Origin: Coturnix japonica
Taxonomy: Eukaryota > Chordata > Aves > Galliformes > Phasianidae
DNA: 64,000 nt
Direction: 5' to 3'
NCBI RefSeq assembly: GCF_001577835.2
Contig: NC_029516.1
Span: 108,524,957 to 108,588,956 of the forward strand
The translations under genes and the position numbers were made by a program. This document shows, piece after piece, positions 1-35,000 of the stretch. The notes beneath the pieces were generated by a model. The model did not search any database and was not told the origin of the DNA. It saw only the letters and a program-made list of their open reading frames with translations. Each line of letters starts with the position of its first letter. Within the stretch, counting starts at the first letter, position 1.

Positions 1-271
1 AGGGATGACAATAAGAAAGGGGAGGTCCTGACACCAAAGCTGTACTTGTGTGCAGAGTCCTTGTTCAACCTCCAGCTTCAATAGTTTGAGTGGTGTATGA
101 AAAGGAAGCACAGTTCTTGTCCCAGGTTGCATGCAGCCTCAAAAGTAAAATCAAGAGGTGTCAGTAATAGATGGTTAGAAAGGGCAGATGATAGACCGTA
201 TTTTTACAAATACTTACTGGTTGTTCTTCAGAACTTTAAGATAAGTTTCCTGTTTGTGTTTTTGTTGTCAG

Positions 272-23488
<23,217 letters not shown>

Positions 23489-23781
23489 GCAATGTCTCGC
23501 GAGGGAAAAGAAGCCAGGAAGCTTCTCCCTATTTTGCTGCCATGAGCTGCCTGTTTGCTGCACGTGTGTGAGCAGATACACCAGTCACGGTGTTATGTTA
23601 CCAGCACCTGCCCGAGGGGGACAGGTGGGTGGAATGTGGCCTCATTTGAAGGGAGGGTGTGAGAAAGAGCAAATAACGAGGCTTATTCTGCCTAAAGTGC
23701 ATAAATATAATTCGTATTAAATTAGCAAGAATTAGTTCCGCCAAGGGGGAAACAGATTACGCTGTGGAGATCAAAAGGCAT

Positions 23782-23787
23782 AATAAA
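23782..23787 (+). terminator. PHKA2: Candidate poly(A) signal of PHKA2
   Basis: This is the first canonical AATAAA after the PHKA2 stop, about 295 nt downstream. Use of the site is inferred; other A/T-rich hexamers follow and a longer 3' UTR is possible. Confidence 0.45.
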
Positions 23788-25344
23788 ACGAGGGAGCTGA
23801 ATCTCAGGCATGGAGTCTCCCAAATAAGGGAAATAATGGCATTCATTAGCTTTTCTCCTGCCCATGTGTAAATGTACATCACTGTGAATCGCTAATGTGT
23901 GGTGTGAAACATCCAGGGGAATGTAAATGAAAGGAATTGGGAGAACTGGAAATAACCAGGTGGCGTTTCTGATACAGGTTCACCCTGATGTTTGCACCTC
24001 GTTAGGGCAGAGCTAGCACGGCAGAGACAAATGTCTTGCAACAGCCACTAATGTGAGACGATAGCAGCTCTCAAGGAGATGCTTCTCTGTAATCGGAGCA
24101 AAGGATCAGGGTCGGTGCTAAATGCGGACAGGTCGGGGTGGTTTAGACTGAAATCTAAAACAAGGGTTTGGAACCTACAGCAAAGCATTAACACCCCTTA
24201 ACTCTCTCTTTTCTAATGGGAGTAGCGGTGAGTGTTTTTGATTTGAAATTCCTGCTATGATCTAACGTACTATTCACGTTTGATAGTGAGTATTAGTTAT
24301 CACATGGAAGCCAGGTGCTGGCAGAGGACTTAGAAGGTGCTTTGAAGAATTCGGATAGCTGCTGGTAAACAGTGGGATGCTGAAACAGCGTGAGGGAAAT
24401 CGCATTCTACTTGCAGGTCTGGTCCTGCTGCCACTGCTGAGCTGCGGTGGCAGGACGGCGTCAGTCGGAGTCCCATTTAGCACAAACCCAATTAAGCAAA
24501 CAAGCTTTTGCACCGAACACTCCCACACCTGGCAGAGGATGCACCTGTGTGCTATTAAGCTGTTACAAAACAAAAGCGGTGCTGCTGGGGCTGAGGCTGT
24601 GCTCCCCAGGTGAAAGCTGTCACAGCTCTACCACTAATTGGCAGTGGCGGCTTTGGCTGCTGGGCTTCCCAGGGGACTGAGAGGAGGATGACATGGCCAG
24701 ATTCCAGACCTCGTTTACTGAAGCAAGGTGAAAATAGGCTGACATGTCCTGTCTCAGAAACGAAGGTTTCCAGCAGCTGAGGTGGTCCCCTGGGCCCTGC
24801 TCTTTCAGCCTGGCAGGTGCAGCTGCAACAAGTGCTTTGTGGTTGGTGTGACAGCTGCCAGGACCTGCAGGGCCAGGCTGGGGCTTGTGTGGAGGAATGT
24901 CACTGCTGTGTTATTTATTAGCCCCTGCAGAACGCAGTGGGGCACGGAAAATTTGGGATGAGAGGGATGGAAGAAGAGCTTTATCTATCTGAATCTGTTT
25001 GGATCCATGCACACGTAGCTGGGCTGTGTGTGGCTCCCCATTTTGCACTGGTGGCTTTTCTTCCTCCCCTCCTTGTAGCCTGCCCTTCTGCTGGGGTGAA
25101 GGTGTCCCAGGCTGCCTGCAGCAGCTGCTGGGGGTTGAATGACTCAGTTCTCCTGCCACAACTCTGCAGCCCTAAACGCAGTGTATGTGAAGTGCTGCTT
25201 TGTGACCCCACCACGGCTCTGAAGGTGAGCAACCTTCAGCTGAATCCTCCACTCTTTGAACTGCTGCACTCTGCTCCATGTAGGTCATCGAAACACAGTC
25301 AAGAAATACACCATAAGCTTACACAGTACTTCAAAAGCTTAAGC

Positions 25345-25350
25345 TTTATT
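25345..25350 (-). terminator. PPEF1: Distal candidate poly(A) signal of PPEF1
   Basis: AATAAA reads on the minus strand (TTTATT on plus), about 690 nt past the PPEF1 stop. It could end a long 3' UTR form. Use is inferred only. Confidence 0.35.
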
Positions 25351-25968
25351 TTGTGATCTATTGCATGGCACGTGAACATGCTTTGGATTTAGCCCCGACT
25401 AAGGTGACAAGTTAGGACTGCTCATCAACCCCCAAGCCTAACAACTGCAGAAGTAACCAGTGCTAAGTACGAGTCTATGGCAGGTATAGACACCTTTCCT
25501 TTAAGTCGGGCCTGTAAACTTCAAAGAGGAAAACCAGTAATGTGGAACGCTTTAATTGCATCATGCAAAGAGTAAGATTAAATATGCAGAACTGCTTGTT
25601 TTAAGGAGATGGTTCTTCACCTGGACTGGATGGTTCACTGAAGGCCTGTTTTTCCTGTATATCCCGAAGGAGAGACTGGTATATTCCCTGTGACCAGCAG
25701 TGCTGTTTCTTAGCTGTCTCTAAGGGCTGCTGGGGGAAACATACCAGAGTGTCTCTTCCCATGGCACTGCAGGTGCTACCTTGGTAGCATTCACAGACTA
25801 GGGTGGTGGAGGAGATGACACGCGGGCTGAGGACAAGATACTGACGTGGCAGTGATGCATCAATACTGCACATGGCAGCGGTCATCCCGTCTGGTCTCTT
25901 CACTCGCAGGTATGCATCATCCCAAAGGGATTAAACACAGGCTTACACAGTGACCACAATGCTTACCA

Positions 25969-25974
25969 TTTATT
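25969..25974 (-). terminator. PPEF1: Proximal candidate poly(A) signal of PPEF1
   Basis: AATAAA on the minus strand lies only about 65 nt past the PPEF1 TAG and would give a 3' UTR of about 80-90 nt. It is the nearest canonical hexamer. Confidence 0.5.
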
Positions 25975-26039
25975 GTTTGTCAGTCTGGGAAGTGCTTTTC
26001 CAGGCTCCCATGACACCCCCAAGAAGTTCTGCCCTTTCC

Positions 26040-29000
26040 CTAGGCTGCCTTGTTCTCTAGATTGTGAACCACATGAAAGGCCTCCAAAAATTCATTGAAG
26101 TCAATGTAGCCGTCTTTGTTGTAGTCGATGCTCTGGGCTAACTTGTCAATGGCTTCATCGTGTGAATGAATTCCCAGGTAAGAACTGAAGATTTTCCACG
26201 TCTTGCGGAACTCATCAGGAGAAATCAGACCTACAGCAGACAGAAGACAGGTTGCTTTTTCCAGTGCCTTTCCCCTTCCTACATCCACACACCACCAGGG
26301 CTTCGGTGAGGGTTTTTTGTTATTTATTTTCACAACTGAAGTACAGTTCTAGTGCAGAAGGGTGAAAGCCGCCAAAGTGACATCGGTACTGGAAACTGTG
26401 TGAAGACTTTCAAGTTACCCTTATATGGGCACAGTGTGACTGCTTAAATTAGCCTCCACTAATGCAGAAAAATGACATCACCTCTGGTTCCTCTCTACAT
26501 AGAAGCCTTAAAAGGAGGAAACACAGGGGGGAAAAATAACTAGTGTAGGCTTCCTAGGGCCACTACTGTGAGTTACTGAGCCTTACCTGACTGATCTTCA
26601 TCCATAAAGTTAAAGATCACCTTCAGATCACTTCTGTATTTGCACAGCGTTTCCACCAAAGCTGGCTGAACCTGGTTTTGAAATCATATACGGGAAGGCA
26701 TTTAGACCTCGGGTCTGGGTTAGCTTAACTGATACAACATGTACTATCCAAATCTATTTTACCAGTTTAACTTGCCAAATGTTGGGAAAAATTCCTTATG
26801 CATGAGTTCGAAGGAACGGTGCTTTATGTCTTGCCCCAAATCAGCCCAAACCCATCCCATATGGCAGAGTGGAGGTGGTGAAGGAGCCCTTCACGCCTCA
26901 CGCCTCCAGTAATTACTTGTGGAAAAATTGATAATCGGGGGAAAGCATCACACACATGAAACTTCCACTGTTGGTGTGTGAATGGGTCCTGCTGCGTAAC
27001 GGTGTTGAGAGCTGAGAACCAAAGCACTGTGCAGTCATGCAGTAACAACTGGACTTTGTAGAAGAGACCTCATCTATCATGAGACATCTAAAAGCTTATC
27101 TCCAACTGTGGCTTCATCTTAAAGGTGCCAGAAATGGCTCTGAGCACATCTGAAAAAGCTCATCTCAAAAGTGCTCACGGTAGGATTTGTTGCATAGCTC
27201 CTCAGCTACCTTACTGAAATGCCCTTGAGAGTCAATGGAAAGTACAAAGCAGTTCTAGCATGTGATTCATCCAGCCTATTTTAAGACTCTACCTTAGCAG
27301 GGAATGATGATTTGTGTCCTCAGAAGTGCTTATTTCCCTCCAGTGACTATAAAAGGAAGCGAGGTAACTAGTCCAATGCAGATCTCTACTGGATTGGCCA
27401 AACCACTGCCTCGTGCCTCACGTTGCACCAAAAGCTGTTTCTCCAAGATTTGAAAGGATGTGTTTTCCTTCTTACCTGATGCATAGGACGAGCTGTGTTC
27501 ATATAGTAAAAACATGACATGTAGTCAACATTTCCGTCTGGATATGTCTTCACTAACTGAGACTTCAGCGTCCTCCAGGGCAGTTGGAGTTGTAGGACAG
27601 ACTCCATTGCTGTTGCCCAGTCATTGACAGAAATCCTGCCTGCCAGGAAGGGTCAGTTTGTGGTTATAAGCAGTGTGTGACACAGCACAGACCAGACCCA
27701 GCAACCCCAGCATGCCTTCTGACATTGTTTTACAGCACTCACAAAACAGAAATGTTTTTTTCTTAAGCATGGCACTAAAAAAAGCGAGGTCAGACTCACA
27801 GAATCACAGAACTGTAGGGGTTGGAAGGGACCTCTAGAGATCATTGAGTCCAACCCCCCTGCCAAAGCAGGCTCCCTACACCACGTCACACAGGTAGGCG
27901 TCCAGGCGGGTCTTGAATATCTCCAGAGAAGGAGACTCCACCACCTCCCTGGGCAGCCTGTTCCAGTCTCTTCCTGGCTGCCATATGAAGATGCCCCTAA
28001 GTGAAGGTGGTGAGCTTCTGGAACTGTATTTGCCAGCTCAATCTTTGCCTGGCAGCAAACACTGTTTATTTTCTCATGTGTTTCAGATCTGTTGTTTCTC
28101 CTACTTAAGCCCCAGAAAACAACTTGGAGGGCTTAAGTGTCCACTAACAAACATCCTGCCCTGATCTGAGAGAACACACAATGGACCAGGCTCTGCCTCC
28201 CTCCAGCCTTACATGAAAGCAGGCAGGACCCTTCTGCCACCATAGAATCACAGAATTATCAAGGTTGGAAAAGACCTAGAAGATTATCCAGTCTAAACAT
28301 CACCAATACTTCCCAGCTAAATCATATCCCTCAACACAATTTCCAAACGTTTCTTGAACACTCCCATGGTTGGTGACTCCACGACCTCCCTGGGCAGTGC
28401 ATTCCAATGCCTGACTACCCTTTCCGAGAAGTAATACTGTGCACCCCGTGGCAGTGAGTGGACAGAGAGATGATGTTACCTGTGCTGCTGCTGTCATACT
28501 TTGCAAAGGCGTCTGTGAGTTTATGCTTGTGAACAAAAATCCTCTCTTTTAAGGTTTGTAAAGCAGACTGTTCAATTGTTTTTACCCTAGAACAAAAAAG
28601 AAATCAAAGCAGATCATTAAGGGATATCCATCCTCCAGCAGTCTGTGCTTTTCAATGTTCATTATCAGATTCCTCTGTTCTTTAACAGGCAGTGTTGTCA
28701 GGGTCATCCTAAACAACAACATGGAGGAAAAGCAAAACAAAGCCCCAGAAGAATAATCTGAACTTAAGAGATAATCGAGTTTATGCAGGTAATTCTAAGC
28801 TGCTTTGCTCCAGTAAATCTGGCCACAGCACTAGGCATGGCAAGGCTGCAGTGATAAACTTTTTGGATTTCACTCGTAACAGGATTTCTCCAGATTAACA
28901 CTGCAGCCTTAAAGCAGACCTGACGGACAGGCACAGGCTCTTTAGAGTCCCTGACAATAGTCCATTCTTAGCATTTACCACTTCTAATTGCCTTTGGAAA

Positions 29001-32000
29001 TTTCTCACAAAAACTGGGGGTATTTAAAATGCATTTTTAAGTGTAGATTTTTAAACAGAGAAACAAAAGGGAATATAGATTATGAGGTTGATATGAACAT
29101 TACTGTGAACATGCTGAAGGAATAGTGCAGGGCTGCATGAGGGTGGGGGTCAGGGAAAGGGGCTGCACCACAGGGCGGTGGGCATGGAACGGGATGCACA
29201 GGGCTGTGGGCACGGCCCCCAGTGCTGGAGTTCAAGGAGCGTCTGGACAGCGCTCTCAGACATAGGGTTTGGTTTGGGTGGTGCTGTGTGGAGCCAGGGG
29301 TTGGACTTGGTGATCCTTGTGGGTCCCTTCCAACTTGGGATGTTCTGTGACTCTATCCAATTACAGTGAAGCTACAGACCTATGGCAGGTGCTCATGCTC
29401 ACCATACATACAACGCGTCTTTACCTCTCCCAATTTTTCTGCTTGTCTGTGCACGTGCAGACTTGGTACTGTATGAAATGAGGAACCAGATCAGGATTCA
29501 TTCGGATGTATGCTCCCCGGTTGCTCCCCTCTTGATAATAGTTAGAAGCAGAAAATATAGTGATAACCTGCTCGTAGCAAAAAGAGAATTTAGATTGGCT
29601 GGAATAATACTTCTTGAGACTGATTGCTAAAAAATGATCTTAGAAAAACCTGCAGGTTACAAAATGAAGTGTCTGTGTGTAAAACTAGAAAACAATTCCG
29701 ATGCCATTCACTGAACTGCTAGTACTTTTCCAGTCAGAACTCCAGGCCTGTGCTTTTGGCCTGCCACAGCTCAGAGGGCAGCATGACAGCGTGCTGTGCT
29801 GGATACATCTTTCTGAGACACTGCTGGTTTTCAGCATTTTTGCTGGCCTCTCAATACAGCAAGTCAGCAAGCAGGGCCAGAAGAGAAATGATTAAGTTAA
29901 AAAGCTTCTAGAGCCTAGGAGCATCTCTGTGATATATATACATATAGTCCCCACTCCCAAAAGTTCCAGAAGGCTTCTGTGTTTGTCAGAACTCCATGAT
30001 CTGTTCTAACACCCATTAATTTAGTGCATGGTTCCCCCAAACCCATTTCAAAGAGGTCATTCATATTCTTAATTAACTCTGCTGACATGTCTACTGTGGG
30101 TATGCATGTGAATTTCACGTGCTTTCCATGGCAGCCCCTTACCTTCCCATCATGAGTGAGATCGTAGCCATCCAACTTAAATTCATGAGACCTGATTAGC
30201 ATCTTCAGATTATACCTTTTAAGCAGCTGGTCAGTGGTATCAGGGCCAAAGCAACAACCTACTCCTCGACGCTGGTTCAGAGTACAGCCATGTTTTTTTT
30301 GTGGATCACTCCAGAGAATGTCCAGGACCTGGAAAGAGCAAACTCAAGAGGGACTGATAGTAGATGAAGACTGACAGGCTATGGATGCCTGAACTAGCAG
30401 CCATACAAAAAAAACTCATACTGAAAGAAAACACCCAAAAGAACAAGGTTTTCTTCCCTTCTTTCAGCTGTGCATTCCTTTGGGCTGAAACTTTTGTTCT
30501 TCTTAAATTACAAAACGTATTTAGAGTACATGTTAACCTTTTCAGATGCCTTATCTTCCCAGAGATGCAGATCTCCTTTCACAGATGAAGTTTCCAGACT
30601 GGTAGCTCCATCAGGAATAGTGCATGGGCAAAGAGAACAAAAGCCACCCACATATGTGAGAGGCATTTCTATTCACCCATGTCAGTGCTTTTACCTAAAC
30701 TAAGCTTGGGCAATACCTGTCCTAAACATGGTAAGAGCTGCCCTCAGCTGTAGTGTCTTTGGTCAGCTTGTGTTTCAAAACAAGATTTTACATGTCGGCA
30801 TTTTAGCAGAGTCAGAGACATGAGGATGAATTCTCAGGGTTTCAATGTATTCATTCCAGTCTGTAGCAAACACAGGGCAAAATGTTTCTCTTCAAATCTC
30901 CCTGGAAAGGGTTTAAGGAGACACATTCTATTTCCCACTTGCTGGAGAGTGTCAGATTAAGGGGGCTGTTCCTGCCCATTATGTTAGTTTCTAGGTCAGA
31001 TGCGTATCTTGGGAAATCACATTTACAGAGATTTGCTTCTCTAGAGGCAAAACGAAGCTGTCTGCTCCGTACAGCAGATGCCTGAAGTTCAGAAAAACAA
31101 ACATACACAGCTCAATTTTGAGCTCCTAAATTACTATGCAAATTAAGCTTTCTGAATTGTCACAATTTATTAAATTACAGCATGACAAGCACTCCATATT
31201 GCCTCTGATATTCAAGAGGAAACTAACAGCCAGAGGACAAAAATTTCCTGCTCTGAGTAATCGGCCTGTAGGTCTCTGGAAAGGGGCTTTTTGGAGACTA
31301 TCAGCATCCAGCTGTGAAAACCATGGCCAAAATATGATGCATACTATCACAACTGATTGCCAAGTCTGACCTATTTTAACTGACAACTATGTATGTACTA
31401 ACAGACCTACCACACGGGGGCATGCAAACACATCTCATACTGAGTTTCTTCCTAACAGCTGAGAACAGAAACCACTGAGTAAATTGCATTTTAGAGGCAT
31501 AAAATCACAAGCTTTTATTACCTGGTCTACAAATAATAACTAAATAACAACTAGTTGGCTACTATAGTCCCCAGAGCAATGGGTTTCCAATTCAGAGACA
31601 CAGACTCAGACATGCCCTCTGAACGCAGCCCCTGCCACTGTCATGGCTGGGTCTCAGCATCAGGCTGTCCTTGGTTTCACCTACTTGTTTATGTTCCTTC
31701 TTAGAGATCCCTGGATGTGAACTGGATTGGGGTGAGTTGCCTTGTATTTCCGCTTGTTTCTTTTTGTCTGTCTTCGGTAGCCTCATCAGTGTTTTCAGCT
31801 TAAAAAACAAACACAGAACACTAGAAGTTACCAAAAAATAAAGACGATCCATTCCCTTTTCCTCTACCCAGTCTTTAACCCTCATAAATGCCCTGAACTC
31901 TCAGGTTTGGTGGAAGCTGTGGGTGTTTGGCACCTGCCAACATTGTGCTGCTTTGCATGTGTCAGGCACAAGGAACACAGAGCAACTGTATGGAGCCAGG

Positions 32001-35000
32001 GGTTGGACATGATAATCCTTATGGGTTCCTTCCAACTTGGGATGTGTCATGGTTCTATGAATCTATGAATACCAGTATCTTGGGCCATCTGGGATGCTCT
32101 GCATGCCTGTGAACCAGCCTAATGGAGATCAGTGGAAGAGATCTGAGGACAACTTTCTCCATAGGCAGCCAGAGGCCAATGAAAATCCCCTGAGACTTTG
32201 GGAGTGCTCCCTCGGAGCAGTGGAGACCTGTATCTCATCAGTGGAAAAGCCCAGATCTCCAACCTGGGTCTACACTACTGATTAGGAACCTAAACACCCA
32301 GCTTACAAACATTCATCTTCATTTAGCTGTACAAATCTTTCAGATTTGAAAAGCTGTATTTGTTCATCATTTCAGAATAAAATCCACATGACTCCATCTT
32401 CTAAATTCAGGAAACGCAGTCGTTCCTGCTTCCTCAAGGCCAGGTTTCAAGGTCTGCTCCTGCTGGAAGGGCTCTCCCACATGTGCTGCCATAGGAGCAC
32501 TGCAGGGTGCGAAGCTTCCTACACAGAGCAGATGGTAACCACACAGCCCCGGGACAACAGGCGGTGCTAAGAAGATGCAGCTACGTTGGTTTCTGAAGTG
32601 TTTAGAAATGCCTTTGAATTAAGAATTTTGCATGCTTTCTGCCTCCTGTGTCATCAGCACTGCAGGATGGAGGTATCTGATGTGTGTTCAACTATTTTAA
32701 AGTCAGAAGACCCACGTCGTTTTACAGCAGCCAAACAATTTCTCCCAACACCTACTGAAACCTCCCTATCTAAACAGTGATTAAAAATAACAAGACTCTT
32801 CTTTCCTTGCTTGCTTTTAGAAAGTAGCCATTTTCTTTCTTCATGCAATCAACTTGATTTTAGCATTCTTACTGCCTTGTTATTTAAAGAAAATAAAAGT
32901 ACCATCACACGATATGCTTGCTTACCTTACTTCTCTCAATTAAATTCAGGGAATCCAAATCTGTGTTGTCGGAAATTCCTCCATGCACAATAAGCACTTT
33001 GTTATTAACTAAAGTGGCAAGGGGAAGCCAGCTGAAAATGTCTTGCAGATGATACAGAATTATCTTGCCATGGTCCTGCAAAATGCATTCTTAGATTAGA
33101 TGCTACAGGAGGAAGATTCTGTTGCTTTTAAGCTCTACGTTTTGTTGTGGTGTCTGCAAACACCTGTATGAACATCCCCACCCAAGGGACACCCTGCACT
33201 GCAACACCAGCCAATAGGATCTGAAATTCATGCTAAGAGTCACTCAACTGTCCCTGCAGCATTTCATTTTCCTTTCACTTTTACCTCTTCTTTTGCTCCT
33301 GAGTGGCCTCACCCATGTTATTATTTCATCCCGTGGATCATTGAGCACAAAAGGTTAACAGTTAATGATTATTTTGTCAGTTATCCCACTGAAAATCCAA
33401 AATAATTGTAAGAACACCACTAAAGTCATTCTGTACCACACCTGAACTGGTTGCAACTTTCCGTCTTCAGACAGGTTTCATCTTACGTGTGCAGTGCTAA
33501 CAGAAAATATAAGGAAAATAGTAAGAATCTTACCTTATACTTCTTCAAAACTTCTTTAGAGAAGCCGTATCTGAAAACAGGACATCATCGTGAACTGGGT
33601 GTCAGTATGCCCCTACTACACATTTTATTTGCACTACACTGATTACCAGGAATTCTCCATCTCTCTTTTTCTCCTTTCTGTCCCAGTTCAGTGTGAAGGT
33701 GCTTTGTTCTTTTTTGTCTCAAGAATTGAGTGAAACCAATTTCTTGCTATCGAGAATGAAGCCCAGACCAATAACCTTTAAGCAGCCTTATTTCCCACTT
33801 AAAAAAACCAGCTTAACAGCTTACCTTGTAGATACCAAGGAGAATTTTCAATGAGCCAGACTAATGTTGGATAATGCTTCCACAGACAGCACCACCTATC
33901 ATAACTCTTTTCCTCCACAAGGGACAAGGAGTCTAACACCTCATTCTTTTAACACCAAGGCACCCTTGCTGCAGGGGGGTGAGGGGGCATTTCCATAACA
34001 CACTAATTTTCCTCATTTAACTAAAATACAATCCTTCCATCCACCCCCTTCCTCCAGGTTTTGTGCTCTGAAAGTCTCAGTGAACCCACTGAATTCAACG
34101 GGCTGTGATTAGAAATGTCTATTTGAGTGTCCGTACATAACAAGGATGTTGTTTTCTTGAGCATCCTGAAGATGCAAAGCTTCACCAGAACACCCAGTAA
34201 TAACACTACTTCTGGTTTAGAGATCGGATGGTGGCACAGTGAAGGACTAGATATGCCATTCCCTCTCAGCCCTTTACACCTACTTCATGTTTATGATGTA
34301 GTCTTCATGGTTTCCTCTGTTCAAGTGAAAATCATTCGGGTAGAGAAGAAGAAACACAAAGAGGATTATAAGTATTTCCATAGAATTTTCTCCTCTGTCA
34401 ACAAAATCGCCATTAAAGAGATAAGGGTTGGTTTCTGAAGGCAGACCATTCTGCAGATGGAAACAAAAACAAGGACGTTCAGAGACTGCGATGCTACTGT
34501 AATAAAGGAAATATCATTTCAAATGAGATCACCTTGCTGGAAACCCTGCAATAAACAAATGAATAAATAAATACATCTTGCATAATACAGAGCCATCAGG
34601 AAAAAGATGACCTCTCTAATTGTTCTTAGGATATGCCTCTAATCCTTTCCTATACCTATTAAATTAAATTGAAAGGGACAAGTAAGAACATTATCATTGT
34701 AATAAAATATTATTTTCTGTTAATGCAACTGCTGCCAGGAAGTTATGTACTTGCAAATAGAAGGGACTCATTCATTCTGAATGTATGACATGAAAAATTA
34801 CCTTCTGATACAAATATGAAGGTCCCTATGCTTCCTTATCCAGTAAGAAACCAGATTTTGCAATCTCTGCTTCTAAATCTCCTAGGAAGTATCACAGTCC
34901 AAGCTTTGAAACAGGGCACTGAAGAACACTTTTTTCAATTGCTTTAATCCTGAAAGCACTTTTCTACTCACAGTTGCACTGTACCCAAGGTGTTTATGAC

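Larger units (their letters stand above)
23489..26039. other. Convergent intergenic space PHKA2 / PPEF1
   Basis: About 2.5 kb lie between the two stop codons. It should hold both 3' UTRs. Part of it (24400-25250) is GC-richer and contains open frames of 80-139 codons with no recognisable family and no splice support, so I do not call a gene. No CR1 tail was recognised here. Confidence 0.6.

Noticed and set aside
24937-25356. 139-codon open frame between the convergent genes
   Set aside because: No recognisable domain, no splice or poly(A) support in its direction, and open frames overlap it on the other strand.
24000-26000. A third gene between PHKA2 and PPEF1
   Set aside because: No exon-like conservation or known gene expected by synteny. 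The space is explained by two 3' UTRs.
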